Source: an uncultured Ruminococcus sp. | GTDB taxonomy: Bacteria > Bacillota > Clostridia > Oscillospirales > Ruminococcaceae | Length of the DNA stretch: 64,000 bases | Assembly (NCBI GenBank): GCA_902800795.1 | Contig: CADCFQ010000013.1 | Span: forward strand, 1-64,000 | Direction: 5' to 3' | Shown here: one piece after another, positions 52,898 through 61,531 of the stretch | How positions within the stretch are numbered: position 1 is the stretch's first letter | Layout: each line of letters starts with the position of its first letter | Position numbers and translations under genes: made by a program | The notes under the pieces: generated by a model | Databases searched by the model: none | Seen by the model: the letters and a program-made list of their open reading frames with translations, nothing else | What the model was told of the DNA's origin: nothing

Positions 52898-53644
52898 TTA
52901 CTCGGTTTTATCAACAACAGGAGTCTTCGGGTCGAACTGGGGCATATATTCCAGCTTGAACAGGTTCATCTTGTGCAGGCGGTCTATCTTTGCCTTCTTC
53001 TCGGCATCGTCGATCTCGCCTGTCCTTATGTAGCGGTCAAGCTCTGCATAAGTAAAGCCCAGGTTGTCCTCGTCTGTTTTTCCCGAAAGACCGTCGATGG
53101 GCACCTTGTCCACCAGCTGATCCGGCAGCCCCATAAGGCGGCCTATCTGCTTCATCTCCTGGACGGTTATATGCGAACAAGGGCTGAAATCTCCTGCCGC
53201 ATCGCCGTATCTTGTGGAGTAGCCGACCCAGTCCTCGGAGAGGTTGCAGGTGTTTGCAACACGGCCGTTGTGGCTCTGTGCCACAGCATAAAGGGTGGTC
53301 ATCCTTATCCTTGCCGGCATATTTGTAGAGCTCTGCTTTGAAAGCTCGAAGGGCAGACTGGCTTTGAGCCCCTCAACAGCGTCCTTTATATTTACGATGT
53401 AGTGCTTGATACCCAGGTGCTCAACCAGCAGCTTTGCCATATCGATATCCGCCTGTTCGCCGCAGGGCATGAGCACACCGATAACTCTGTCTCTGCCCAG
53501 CGCTTCAACACACAGCGCTGCAACTATCGAGCTGTCCTTTCCGCCGGAGATCCCCACAATGGCATTACAGCCCTTGCCGTTTTTCTCAAAGAAATCTCTT
53601 ATCCACTCAACACATTCGTTTTTTACTTTCAAAGCGTCAAACAT
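52898..53644 (-). CDS. nadE: NH3-dependent NAD+ synthetase
   Basis: The 248-residue enzyme turns nicotinate adenine dinucleotide into NAD using ammonia and ATP. Seen: the PP-loop GISGGKDSSIVAALC near 32, NTCNLSEDWVGYSTRYGDAAGDFSP and KVPIDGLSGKTDEDNLGFTY. No glutaminase domain is fused, so ammonia is the nitrogen donor. GGAGG lies ahead of tandem ATG codons (53647, 53644); the second has the better spacing. It supplies the last step of the pathway begun by NadA at 19535. Confidence 0.95.
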   Translation of the reverse strand: MFDALKVKNECVEWIRDFFEKNGKGCNAIVGISGGKDSSIVAALCVEALGRDRVIGVLMPCGEQADIDMAKLLVEHLGIKHYIVNIKDAVEGLKASLPFELSKQSSTNMPARIRMTTLYAVAQSHNGRVANTCNLSEDWVGYSTRYGDAAGDFSPCSHITVQEMKQIGRLMGLPDQLVDKVPIDGLSGKTDEDNLGFTYAELDRYIRTGEIDDAEKKAKIDRLHKMNLFKLEYMPQFDPKTPVVDKTE

Positions 53645-53700
53645 CATAATACCTCCGTTTTGTGCGCAGCTGCGCTTTATCCTGATAGAATTATACCACA

Positions 53701-53781
53701 GCCCCGGTCTCATGTCAATGAGACCGGGGCATTAAAAAAGCGATGTAAAAGGAGCTCCGTGGCTGATTACGGAGCTCCTTT
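53701..53781. repeat. Two strong hairpins upstream of nadE
   Basis: Two perfect 13-base stems stand in tandem: 53701-53713/53718-53730 (loop GTCA) and 53748-53760/53769-53781 (loop of 8). No gene on either strand lies directly before them, so they may be terminators of a lost gene, leader structures, or part of a repeat. Confidence 0.7.
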
Positions 53782-54154
53782 CGTAGGGGACGGAAAATCC
53801 TGAAGAAATATGTCGTTGATAATAAAATGGGTCTGTAAGCTGTTATTACCGTCCATTGTTGATTTGAAAACTGGATGAATTTGCTAGATATTTTAATTTG
53901 CTTATTCCGATTAACTATTTCTCCTCTAATCATACCCGAAATGTCTGTTTTTGTCAAGCGCTGGGGTCTATAATTAAAACATCAAACATTGATTTGTATA
54001 TATGCACAATAAACCGTTTCGGCTCTTGTGCGGTTTTCTGATGGGTCCAAAGTGAAAAACGCAGGCAGTATCGGGTTATCTGAAAAAAGGAGAAGTCATA
54101 ACAATCTTCAGCCCCGAGCCAGACTAAGCTTTGACCCTTCACAATGCTGTGGGC
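53782..54154. other. Long spacer upstream of the TtcA-like gene
   Basis: About 370 AT-rich bases without a credible gene. Short frames on both strands lack ribosome sites and recognisable motifs. It ends in the tandem repeat at 54155-54215. Confidence 0.5.
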
Positions 54155-54215
54155 GAGGGCGGTGGTGCAGGTGCTCGCACCTGCCGAGGGCGGTGGTGTG
54201 GGTACACGCACCTGC
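54155..54215. repeat. Two tandem 31-base GC-rich repeats with palindrome
   Basis: GAGGGCGGTGGTG begins each unit (54155 and 54186, period 31). Each continues with a palindrome-like tail: GCAGGTGC-TC-GCACCTGC in unit 1 (54167-54184) and a diverged, partly wobble-paired version in unit 2. The palindrome also occurs at 13211-13228. Confidence 0.7.
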
Positions 54216-54296
54216 ATTGACGAACGGGGGATATTGTTGTATAATTATAACAAGCATGATTTGTACGGACGATAAGAATTTACCGAGGTGAGATCT

Positions 54297-55166
54297 ATGG
54301 AGATGCCGGGCTGCTATGAGATGATAATGATAGAAAAATACCGCAGGGAGATCTGGGACAGGCTCCGCAAGGCTGTGAGCGACTATGAGCTTATAAGCGA
54401 GGGTGACAGGATAGCGGTGTGCATATCCGGCGGCAAGGATTCAATGCTGCTGGCTCTTTGTATGAAAAGGCTGATGCGCTATTCAAAGATAAGGTTCGGG
54501 TGCCGGTTCCTTGCTATGGATCCGGGCTACAGCGGGGAGAACAGACAGCGTATCATTGATAACGCACAGAAGCTGGGGATAGACCTTGAGATATGTGATA
54601 CCAACATCTTTTCCTCGGTGGGCAGGGAAGAGAAGAATCCCTGCTTTCTCTGCGCAAGGCTAAGGCGAGGGTTCCTTTATAAAAAAGCAAAGGAGCTTGG
54701 CTGCAACAAGATCGCCCTCGGACACCATTTTGACGATGTGATAGAGACCATAGTCATGGGTATGCTCTACGGCTCCCAGATGCAGACCATGATGCCTAAG
54801 CTCCACAGCGAAAATGTAAAGGGTATGGAGGTGATAAGGCCTTTGTATCTTGTCAGGGAAGAGAGCATAATCTCCTGGGCGGAGGAATGTGAGCTTGCGT
54901 TTATACGCTGTGCCTGCTCGGTGAGCGAGAAAAGAGAGGACGGCTCGAAGCGGGCAAAGGTAAAGGCGCTCCTGGGCGAGCTTAGGGCGAGCGATCCGGC
55001 TGTGGATATGAACATTTTCCGCAGCGTCCAGAACGTAAATCTGAGGACGCTTATCTCCTATCATGACGGCGACGAATACCATAGCTTCCTTGACGATTAT
55101 GACAAGGGAATATCGGTAAGAGGCAGGACATCCGCTGACTACGGTGAGGATAAGGCAGACCGTTAG
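54297..55166 (+). CDS. TtcA-like tRNA 2-thiolation PP-loop ATPase
   Basis: The 289-residue protein has the PP-loop CISGGKDSMLLALC near 46, the CxxC pair in CFLCARLRRGFLY near 118, GHHFDDVIETIVMGMLYG and CACSVSE near 205. This is the TtcA/TilS-type ATPase set; TtcA uses an iron-sulfur cluster to make 2-thiocytidine in tRNA. Members in Clostridia may modify other positions, so I give no symbol. GAGGTGA lies 6 bases before ATG 54297. Confidence 0.85.
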   Translation: MEMPGCYEMIMIEKYRREIWDRLRKAVSDYELISEGDRIAVCISGGKDSMLLALCMKRLMRYSKIRFGCRFLAMDPGYSGENRQRIIDNAQKLGIDLEICDTNIFSSVGREEKNPCFLCARLRRGFLYKKAKELGCNKIALGHHFDDVIETIVMGMLYGSQMQTMMPKLHSENVKGMEVIRPLYLVREESIISWAEECELAFIRCACSVSEKREDGSKRAKVKALLGELRASDPAVDMNIFRSVQNVNLRTLISYHDGDEYHSFLDDYDKGISVRGRTSADYGEDKADR

Positions 55167-55216
55167 ATAGTTTGTGTTAAAATTAGGCATATTGTGTTAA
55201 TTTTAGACCCGCTGTA

Positions 55217-55245
55217 TTGAAAAGTGCGTATCTGTGTGGTATAAT
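55217..55245 (+). promoter_or_regulatory. Promoter of the amino-acid ABC transporter operon
   Basis: TTGAAA (55217-55222) and TATAAT (55240-55245) are 17 bases apart, about 60 bases ahead of the first gene. Confidence 0.8.
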
Positions 55246-55304
55246 TTATAGGTTAAATGGGAGTATTCCCGGGGATAAGTTATATTTGAAAGGATGGTTT
55301 TTTT

Positions 55305-56084
55305 ATGAAGAAATTGGCAGCCGCTGCTATGAGTGCAGTGATGTGCATAACTATGATGACAGGCTGCGGAGCACCGGCAAACACAGTCCACAGCATTTCC
55401 GACCTGGACGGAAAGACCATAGGTGTCCAGCTGGGCACTACTGGAGATATCTATGCGGAAGATGTCAAGGACGCAACTGTGGAAAGGTTCAATAAGGGCG
55501 CAGACGCTGTTCAGGCTCTCAAATCAGGCAAGGTGGATGCGGTCATCATAGACAACGAGCCTGCAAAGGTCTTTGCTTCCAAAAACGATGATATCGAGAT
55601 ACTCGACGAGCCTTTTACAGAAGAAGAGTATGCTATTGCGATGAAGCTTGATAACACCCAGCTCCAGGAGGAGATAAACGGTGCTCTCAAGACTCTGAAG
55701 GAAAACGGAACTCTTGATGCTATAAGGAAGAACTGGATCGATAACTCCAAGACAAAGAGCGCTTACACCTCTCCTGCTGATGTTGACAGGAGCAAGGGAA
55801 AGATCATCATGGCTACCAATGCGGAGTTCGCTCCTTATGAGTTCAAGGACGGCAGCAAGGTGATAGGCTTCGATGCTGATATGATGCAGGCTGTCTGCGA
55901 CGAGCTTGGATATGAGCTGGAGATCGACGATATGCAGTTTGACTCCATAATCTCTGCTATCCAGTCAGGCAAGGCTGATGTTGGCGTTGCAGGTATGACA
56001 GTTACCGAGGACAGAAAGAAGAACGTTCTTTTCTCTGATTCCTACACAACCGCAAAACAGGTGATAATCGTCAGAAAGGATTGA
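55305..56084 (+). CDS. Amino-acid ABC transporter substrate-binding lipoprotein, circularly permuted
   Basis: The 259-residue lipoprotein (lipobox MMTGC, Cys21) belongs to solute-binding family 3, but its halves are swapped. Residues 29-147 match the usual C-terminal half: SDLDGKTIGVQLGTTGDIY, then ALKSGKVDAVIIDNEPA, then LKENGTLDAIRKNWI, normally the very end. After a linker (148-164) residues 165-259 match the usual N-terminal half: GKIIMATNAEFAPYEFKDG, GFDADMMQAVCDELGYELE and MTVTEDRKKNVLFSDSYT, stopping at the hinge strand VIIVRKD. Ligand residues are kept (Arg237 in TEDR, Asp83 in IIDNEP), so a working fold is expected. First gene of a complete ABC operon. Confidence 0.93.
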   Translation: MKKLAAAAMSAVMCITMMTGCGAPANTVHSISDLDGKTIGVQLGTTGDIYAEDVKDATVERFNKGADAVQALKSGKVDAVIIDNEPAKVFASKNDDIEILDEPFTEEEYAIAMKLDNTQLQEEINGALKTLKENGTLDAIRKNWIDNSKTKSAYTSPADVDRSKGKIIMATNAEFAPYEFKDGSKVIGFDADMMQAVCDELGYELEIDDMQFDSIISAIQSGKADVGVAGMTVTEDRKKNVLFSDSYTTAKQVIIVRKD

Positions 56085-56096
56085 GCTCGTTAGATC

Positions 56097-56807
56097 ATGA
56101 GTGCTCTTGTATCTGATTTTAAACAGAATTTTATAGAGAACGCCAGGTGGGAATATCTTACCAACGGCCTGAAGACCACGCTGCTGGTCACTGTCGGGGC
56201 TGTGCTTCTCGGTTTCATCCTGGGCTTTCTGGTGGCGATAGTGCGCTCCACTCATGACAGGACCGGCAGGATGAAGATACTCAACTTCCTGTGCAAGATA
56301 TACCTTACCGTTATAAGAGGAACACCTATGGTGGTCCAGCTTATGATAATGTATTTCGTTATCTTCGGTTCGGTGGTGTTCTTCGGCTCGGTGGAGCTCA
56401 GCAAATACATAGTTGCTATCCTGGCCTTCGGAATAAACTCCGGAGCCTATGTTGCGGAGATAGTCCGCTCGGGAATAATGGCTGTAGACAGCGGACAGAT
56501 AGAGGCGGGCAGGAGCCTTGGCTTCAGCTACCGCCAGACCATGCGCCTTATCGTTCTTCCCCAGGCTTTCAAGGCCGTTCTTCCGGCCCTTGCAAACGAG
56601 TTCATTGTTTTGCTCAAGGAGACCTCAGTGGCAGGCTACATCGGCATCGTTGACCTGACCAAGGGCGGAGATATAATAAGGTCCCAGACCTACAGCGCAT
56701 TTATGCCGCTTTTAGCTGTTGCGTTTATCTATCTTGTGATGGTGATGATACTGTCGCACCTTGTTCAGCGGCTTGAAAGGAGACTGGCGAAAAGTGATAG
56801 ACATTAA
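56097..56807 (+). CDS. Amino-acid ABC transporter permease
   Basis: The 236-residue permease has about five membrane helices and the HisM/GlnP-type motif ([21 protein letters not shown] near 141, the EAA loop that contacts the ATPase). [20 protein letters not shown] is typical of polar amino-acid permeases. It would form a homodimer. It follows the binding protein by 12 bases, and its end overlaps the ATPase gene. Confidence 0.95.
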   Translation: MSALVSDFKQNFIENARWEYLTNGLKTTLLVTVGAVLLGFILGFLVAIVRSTHDRTGRMKILNFLCKIYLTVIRGTPMVVQLMIMYFVIFGSVVFFGSVELSKYIVAILAFGINSGAYVAEIVRSGIMAVDSGQIEAGRSLGFSYRQTMRLIVLPQAFKAVLPALANEFIVLLKETSVAGYIGIVDLTKGGDIIRSQTYSAFMPLLAVAFIYLVMVMILSHLVQRLERRLAKSDRH

Positions 56808-57519
56808 AGACCTGGTCATGACTTTTTCAGGCGTCACGGTGCTGGATCACATAAGCGAGACCATAAATAAGGGCGAGAAGATAGTTATCGTCGGACCCTC
56901 GGGTTCGGGTAAGTCTACCTTCCTGCGCTGCCTGAATATGCTGGAAAGGCCGACCTCGGGACAGATACTGTTCGAGGGTAAGGACCTGACTAAAGCAAAA
57001 GAAGAAGAGCTTGACAAGATAAGGATGAAGATGGGAATGGTGTTTCAGAACTTCAATCTGTTCCCTCACATGACTGTCAGGCAGAATATAACCATAGCAC
57101 CCAAAAGGCTCGGGCTTCTGACAAAAGAGGAAGCTGATGCCAAAGCAGAGGAGCTGCTGGAGATAGTCGGGCTCCCCGACAAGATAGACTCCTATCCTTC
57201 CACCCTTTCGGGCGGACAGAAGCAGCGTATAGCTATCGCAAGGGCGCTGGCTGTTGACCCGGATGTCATGCTCTTTGACGAGCCGACTTCGGCCCTCGAC
57301 CCGGAAATGGTGGGCGAGGTCCTCCAGCTGATGAAAAAACTTGCGGACGACGGCATGACTATGGTGGTGGTCACCCACGAGATGAGCTTTGCAAAAGAGG
57401 TGGCTTCCCGTGTGCTTTTTGTGGCAGACGGAAATATCCTGGAGCAGGCTCCGCCTAAGGAGTTTTTTGAAAACCCGAAAAACCCGAGGCTCAAAGACTT
57501 CCTGTCAAAGATACTGTAA
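56794..57519 (+). CDS. Amino-acid ABC transporter ATP-binding protein
   Basis: The 241-residue ATPase has Walker [16 protein letters not shown] near 33, Q-loop [13 protein letters not shown], signature [16 protein letters not shown], Walker [15 protein letters not shown] and the switch histidine in VVTHEMSFA. It belongs to the GlnQ/HisP polar amino-acid class. The GTG at 56794 is chosen (AAAGGAG 11 bases upstream), which gives a 14-base overlap with the permease gene; an in-frame start at 56761 would overlap more. A terminator follows. Confidence 0.95.
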   Translation: MIDIKDLVMTFSGVTVLDHISETINKGEKIVIVGPSGSGKSTFLRCLNMLERPTSGQILFEGKDLTKAKEEELDKIRMKMGMVFQNFNLFPHMTVRQNITIAPKRLGLLTKEEADAKAEELLEIVGLPDKIDSYPSTLSGGQKQRIAIARALAVDPDVMLFDEPTSALDPEMVGEVLQLMKKLADDGMTMVVVTHEMSFAKEVASRVLFVADGNILEQAPPKEFFENPKNPRLKDFLSKIL

Positions 57520-57525
57520 TGACAG

Positions 57526-57557
57526 ACATCCCTTCGCAGCGGCGGAGGGATGTTTTT
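57526..57557 (+). terminator. Terminator of the ABC transporter operon
   Basis: An ACATCCCT-type stem (57526 onward) paired with AGGGATGT is followed by T5. Confidence 0.88.
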
Positions 57558-57646
57558 GTAATATTGCGCTTTTATGAGAATATAATGTATTGACGAAATG
57601 TCAATATTATTATGGGGTGATGATATGTCCACAGGAGCGCAGAAAC

Positions 57647-57898
57647 ATGAACGCCGATAAGCCGAGGTGCGTGATGCTGGGAGAATATATGCTCTCCCAC
57701 GAGTCCACAGTCAGGGCTTGCGCACAGGCTTTCGGGATAAGCAAATCCACTGTGCATAAGGACGTGAGCGAAAGGCTCAAGGGCTTCTCACCTGCTCTTT
57801 ACAAAAGGGTGAGACAGCTTCTGGATAAAAACAAAGAGGAACGGCATATCAGAGGCGGCATCGCCACAAAGCAGAAATATGCCGGGGCCGGAAAATGA
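57647..57898 (+). CDS. spoIIID: Sporulation transcriptional regulator SpoIIID
   Basis: The 83-residue DNA-binding protein matches SpoIIID closely: LGEYMLSHESTVRACAQAFG, then ISKSTVHKDVSERL (the helix-turn-helix) and RHIRGGIATKQKY near the end. SpoIIID acts in the mother cell after sigma-E, activating and repressing sporulation genes. AGGAGCG lies 7 bases before ATG 57647. With spoIID at 51.9 kb it indicates an endospore-forming lineage, though it does not prove that this strain sporulates. Confidence 0.95.
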   Translation: MNADKPRCVMLGEYMLSHESTVRACAQAFGISKSTVHKDVSERLKGFSPALYKRVRQLLDKNKEERHIRGGIATKQKYAGAGK

Positions 57899-57900
57899 AA

Positions 57901-57934
57901 ACGCCCTGTCCGATATATTCGGGCAGGGTGTTTT
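57901..57934. terminator. Bidirectional terminator between spoIIID and the GH42 gene
   Basis: A 12-base stem with one wobble (57901-57912, 57920-57931) has AAAA and TTTT flanks. Confidence 0.9.
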
Positions 57935-57938
57935 AGCG

Positions 57939-59873
57939 TCATATCATTTTACATTCAAAAGCTTCAAGGTTCAGCGTCCTGCCTTCAAAGTCAAAGCTCA
58001 CCGGGTTCTCGTTATTGTTGAATACAAAGGTGAGGGTCCGCTCGCCATAGCAGCGCCTTGTTATCTCAACGTTCTGCGGAACGTTATCTGTGTAGGGCAA
58101 ACCGCTCATATCGCAGACCTTTCTTATCAGCGTCTTGCAGAAGTCACGCTTGCCGACAGCCCCGACATAGAAGCAAAGCCCCTTCCCGAAGCGGTTGACT
58201 GTCACAGCGCTCTCGCCCTTATACCAGCGCTCGCCGTAGACAGCCAGGGTCTCGGCACCGCATAGCTTTAAGACATCCGCCCATTTGTCAGCGGCAAAGG
58301 TGCTGCCGTCAAGCTCTACCTGCACGCTGTTATATCCCAGCGGCTCAAACTCCGAGACCTGACATCCGGTCACATCGTCCATGCCGCAGGGCAGAGCCTG
58401 CATGGGACAGGTGTTGTCCATGTTCTTAACAAAGCTTCGGTTGGTGATGATAAGTGAAGCGCCGTTTTTTACAAGCTCACGAAGCTTCTGCTTTATCTGC
58501 TCGCTGCATATAAACAAAGCAGGCGCTATGATTATCTTATAGTCGCTAAGGTCAGCGTCCACGCTTACTATATCGCAGTCCTTTCCAAGGGCGGTCACAC
58601 CGTCGTGGAAGGCTTTGAGCATACTGTAATAATGATAGCCGTCCGACTGCTTCTGGAGATAGAGCGCCGACTCCGCATCCGAGGAATAGAGGATTGCGGT
58701 GTCCGCCTTTATCTCGCCGCTGTCGGGAAGCGCAAGAGAGTTTATCTCCTTTGTCAGCTCCTGAAATTCGTAAAAACGTCTTGAGGGTATATTGCTCTGA
58801 TCAAGCAGCCCGTACCAGAACATCTCTGCTCCCTTTGCGGCACTCCTCCAGCGGAAGAAGATCACCTTGTCTGCTCCGTGAGCCACGGCCTGGAGAGCGT
58901 AGCCCTTTATCATCCCGGGCTTAGGACAGGATGAGGGTGCGAACCAGCAGCCCATAGCGCCGCCCAGCTGCTCCATTATCCAGAAGCTCTTTCTCTTTAT
59001 TCCCCTCATAAGGTCCAGGTGGAAGGCGTGGGAGTAAAGCTCGTCCTTGTCCTGTGGGAGCGCCGAAGGCGGATAGTTGTCGTAGGATACGACATCCAGC
59101 TTTTCAAACAGCTCTCCGAAATCCGGCGGATACTCACAGAACCAGGTGTTTGTGGTTATCACCGTGTCCTTGCAGATGCTCCTGATAAGGTCAGCCTGGA
59201 AGTCTGAAAAATCAGCTGCCAGCCATTTATTAAAGCGCTGCCATTCAAGGGTGAGTGAGGGGTTGTGCCAGCCGGGAGTACAGCTGCCCATAGGCGGCTC
59301 CACAGTGTCAAAAGAGGAAAAGCTTCCGCTCCATACGTTCATCCCCCACCTGTCGTTGAGCTCTCCTATATCGGTGAACTTCTTTTTCAGATGCTCTCTG
59401 AACCTTCCCTTGCAGATATCACAGCAGCAGGTCGAAGCTTCCAGCTCGTTGTCTATCTGCCAGCCGATAACACGGGGCTCGTCCTTATATCTCTCGCAGA
59501 GCTTGGTTATTATGACAGCGGCTCTTTCTCTCAGCTTCGGCGAGCTGTAACAGCGGTGTCCTCTTATGCCTAGAGCTATCCTGCTGCCGGAGCGGTCAGT
59601 CATCACCGTTTCGGGGTATTTCTCATAGAGCCACCTGGGCGGACAGTTTGTCGGTGTGCCGAGGATAATGTCTATACCTGCCCCGGCAAAGATTTTCACC
59701 GCTTCATCCAGCCATTCAAAGTCGAACCTGTCCTCCTCCGGCTCCAGCACCGACCAGGCAAATTCACCCATCCTAACTGTCCTGACTCCGGTCTTTTTCA
59801 TCATCTCGGCGTCACTGCGCCACAGTTCTCTGTCCCAGTGCTCGGGATAGTAATCCACACCTATGCTTACCAT
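57939..59873 (-). CDS. Glycoside hydrolase family 42 beta-galactosidase
   Basis: The 644-residue enzyme has the GH42 barrel: GVDYYPEHWDRELWRSDAEMM at the start, the acid/base Glu in VIGWQIDNELE near 143, the nucleophile Glu in SFWIMEQLGG near 300, and cysteines of the zinc site (CCCDICKGRF near 149-158). A beta-galactosidase trimerisation domain (about 390-580) and a short C-terminal beta domain follow. No signal peptide, so it cleaves imported galactosides. GGAGG precedes the ATG. Confidence 0.95.
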   Translation of the reverse strand: MVSIGVDYYPEHWDRELWRSDAEMMKKTGVRTVRMGEFAWSVLEPEEDRFDFEWLDEAVKIFAGAGIDIILGTPTNCPPRWLYEKYPETVMTDRSGSRIALGIRGHRCYSSPKLRERAAVIITKLCERYKDEPRVIGWQIDNELEASTCCCDICKGRFREHLKKKFTDIGELNDRWGMNVWSGSFSSFDTVEPPMGSCTPGWHNPSLTLEWQRFNKWLAADFSDFQADLIRSICKDTVITTNTWFCEYPPDFGELFEKLDVVSYDNYPPSALPQDKDELYSHAFHLDLMRGIKRKSFWIMEQLGGAMGCWFAPSSCPKPGMIKGYALQAVAHGADKVIFFRWRSAAKGAEMFWYGLLDQSNIPSRRFYEFQELTKEINSLALPDSGEIKADTAILYSSDAESALYLQKQSDGYHYYSMLKAFHDGVTALGKDCDIVSVDADLSDYKIIIAPALFICSEQIKQKLRELVKNGASLIITNRSFVKNMDNTCPMQALPCGMDDVTGCQVSEFEPLGYNSVQVELDGSTFAADKWADVLKLCGAETLAVYGERWYKGESAVTVNRFGKGLCFYVGAVGKRDFCKTLIRKVCDMSGLPYTDNVPQNVEITRRCYGERTLTFVFNNNENPVSFDFEGRTLNLEAFECKMI

Positions 59874-59896
59874 AAGATATCCTCCGTTAAAGTAAT

Positions 59897-59936
59897 AAAA
59901 AAGCTCCGCCGGGGACGGGCCCGAAGCGGAGCTTTT
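59897..59936. terminator. Terminator between GH42 and cyclophilin genes
   Basis: AAAAAAGCTCCGC/GCGGAGCTTTT arms surround a GC-rich loop. On the minus strand it ends the cyclophilin-led transcript ahead of the GH42 gene. Confidence 0.85.
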
Positions 59937-59956
59937 GGGTTATCTGAATCCCGTCT

Positions 59957-60436
59957 TCAGTTTTCGGAAAAAGTGACCTTCTCCATTATCTGAGGACGAA
60001 GCGGTCTGTCGCTGTAGTCAGTATCTGTCTCTGCGATCTCGTCAACTACCTCCATGCCCTCCAGGACCCTGCCGAATGCGGCATACTGTCCGTCGAGGTG
60101 AGGAGCGTCAGCGTGCATGATGAAAAACTGTGAGCTTGCGGAGTTGGGGTCCATAGATCTTGCCATGGAGATAACGCCTCTCTCGTGCTTAACAGGGTTG
60201 TTGAAGCCGTTGGCTGCAAACTCGCCCTTGATCTTCTTGTCAGAGCCGCCTCTGCCGTTTCCGAGGGGGTCGCCGCCCTGGATCATAAACCCTGCGATTA
60301 TCCTGTGGAAGCCCAGGCCGTCATAGAAGCCGCTCTTTACCAGCTCAACAAAATTAGCCACTGTCTGGGGAGCAGACTCGGGATAAAGCTCCACAACGAT
60401 CTTCTTTCCGTTTTCCATCTCTATAGTTACTGTCAT
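59957..60436 (-). CDS. Cyclophilin-type peptidyl-prolyl cis-trans isomerase
   Basis: The 159-residue cytoplasmic cyclophilin has the full catalytic set: [15 protein letters not shown] near 43, [20 protein letters not shown] near 90 and [19 protein letters not shown]. It speeds proline isomerisation in folding proteins. Unlike the diverged, membrane-anchored one at 8235, it should be active. It overlaps the end of the next upstream gene by 4 bases (ATGA). Confidence 0.95.
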   Translation of the reverse strand: MTVTIEMENGKKIVVELYPESAPQTVANFVELVKSGFYDGLGFHRIIAGFMIQGGDPLGNGRGGSDKKIKGEFAANGFNNPVKHERGVISMARSMDPNSASSQFFIMHADAPHLDGQYAAFGRVLEGMEVVDEIAETDTDYSDRPLRPQIMEKVTFSEN

Positions 60437-60930
60437 TTTTTCTTATTCTCCTTATTCCTGTATTTTATCCTGTACACCACATCGAAGACGAACAAAGCCA
60501 CAGCCATAAGCGGCGCAAATGTGACCAGCCCGTTATATATGTACTTGCAGTGTATGTAGGAGTCCTGTCTGATAACGGATGCGTTCCACGAGAAGAAAAA
60601 CACAGCCACCAGCAGCGTATAGCAGTCTGCAAAGACCTTTATCAGCGCCCGGTATTCTTCGTTTCCCTTTTCGCTTATCTTGGGCGAGGGCTTTAGCCTG
60701 CCCGAAAGAGCCCTGAAAAGCTGGAACAGGAAGGTAAGTATCCCGCCTGCCACAAAGGGATAAAACCCGAACTTTTTGCTTGCAAACACATCGAACCCCT
60801 GTGGGTCAAAGTGTATGCCTATCTCGTCGTCCAGACCCTTATAGCTTACAAGGAACCACACCAGGGACACTCCGTACATAACAGCCGTCAGCACCAGTGT
60901 GATCCTGTGAAAGCGCTCGCTCTTTTTCAT
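60433..60930 (-). CDS. DUF1648-type membrane protein
   Basis: The 165-residue protein has four membrane helices. The loop [21 protein letters not shown] after helix 1 matches the form of DUF1648 proteins (LPxxIPxHFNxxGxxDxWxxK), some of which are linked to wall stress or antimicrobial-peptide sensing (SdpI-like). The function is unproven. It is coupled to the cyclophilin gene by a 4-base overlap and follows the next gene by 9 bases. Confidence 0.72.
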   Translation of the reverse strand: MKKSERFHRITLVLTAVMYGVSLVWFLVSYKGLDDEIGIHFDPQGFDVFASKKFGFYPFVAGGILTFLFQLFRALSGRLKPSPKISEKGNEEYRALIKVFADCYTLLVAVFFFSWNASVIRQDSYIHCKYIYNGLVTFAPLMAVALFVFDVVYRIKYRNKENKKK

Positions 60931-60939
60931 TCCGGACTT

Positions 60940-61455
60940 TTACTTGTCCTTTGTCTTCGGCAGCCAGCCTCTGTCATACTGATCCTTCAGCTGACGGAAA
61001 TAAATGGTCTCGGCTGTGGGGGTCTTCTTGAACATACCCGACTTCTCATAGGTGTCGCAGATAATAAAATCACGCTCGCCGTCATTGTTCACACAGTAGA
61101 GCCTGTTGCACCTGCAGAAGGAGCCGTCGCCGTTTATCCTGTTCTTGTCAAAGCAGCAGAAAATATCATTAGCGATAAGATCCGCAAGCTTCAGCGTCTT
61201 GTTATACTGATCCAGGTCGCTCCACTTGTCCAGGTCTTCCTTGAAGAATTCGAGAACAGGCACGCCGTTTACTTCCATTCTTTTATAGATCCTTGCAAGA
61301 CACCTTGCGGCGTCTTCCTCTGTCAGCTTTTCAAGTCTTGCGTTCTTGAACTCGAGTATATAAGACTCGATAGTCGCAAAGAAAAGCTTATCATAGGGGA
61401 ACGGTTTCCCTTTTTCCGAAAACTTTATTATCGGATTGTCTGTGTTTATGTTCAA
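60940..61455 (-). CDS. Hypothetical cytoplasmic protein
   Basis: A protein of about 171 residues without a recognised family. It is mixed helical with a cysteine cluster near the middle (IFCCFDKNR, then FCRCNRLYC), which could bind metal. The start is probably the TTG at 61455, 6 bases after GGGAGAG; another in-frame TTG at 61470 overlaps that site. It stands upstream of the DUF1648 gene on the same strand. Confidence 0.6.
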   Translation of the reverse strand: MNINTDNPIIKFSEKGKPFPYDKLFFATIESYILEFKNARLEKLTEEDAARCLARIYKRMEVNGVPVLEFFKEDLDKWSDLDQYNKTLKLADLIANDIFCCFDKNRINGDGSFCRCNRLYCVNNDGERDFIICDTYEKSGMFKKTPTAETIYFRQLKDQYDRGWLPKTKDK

Positions 61456-61474
61456 TTCTATCTCTCCCAATTAA

Positions 61475-61513
61475 GATTTTAAAAGCAATACCGCACCCAG
61501 GAACTGTGTGCGG
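61475..61513 (-). terminator. Possible terminator after the acidic protein gene
   Basis: On the minus strand CCGCAC and GTGCGG arms are followed by TATTGCTTTT. The stem is short. Confidence 0.5.
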
Positions 61514-61531
61514 CTATGCCTCTGATAGGGG

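Noticed and set aside
54155..54215. CRISPR array
   Set aside because: Only two units, directly adjacent without spacers, and no cas genes nearby.
53715..54291. Short frames in the spacer before the TtcA-like gene
   Set aside because: They lie across hairpins and tandem repeats, lack ribosome sites and resemble nothing.
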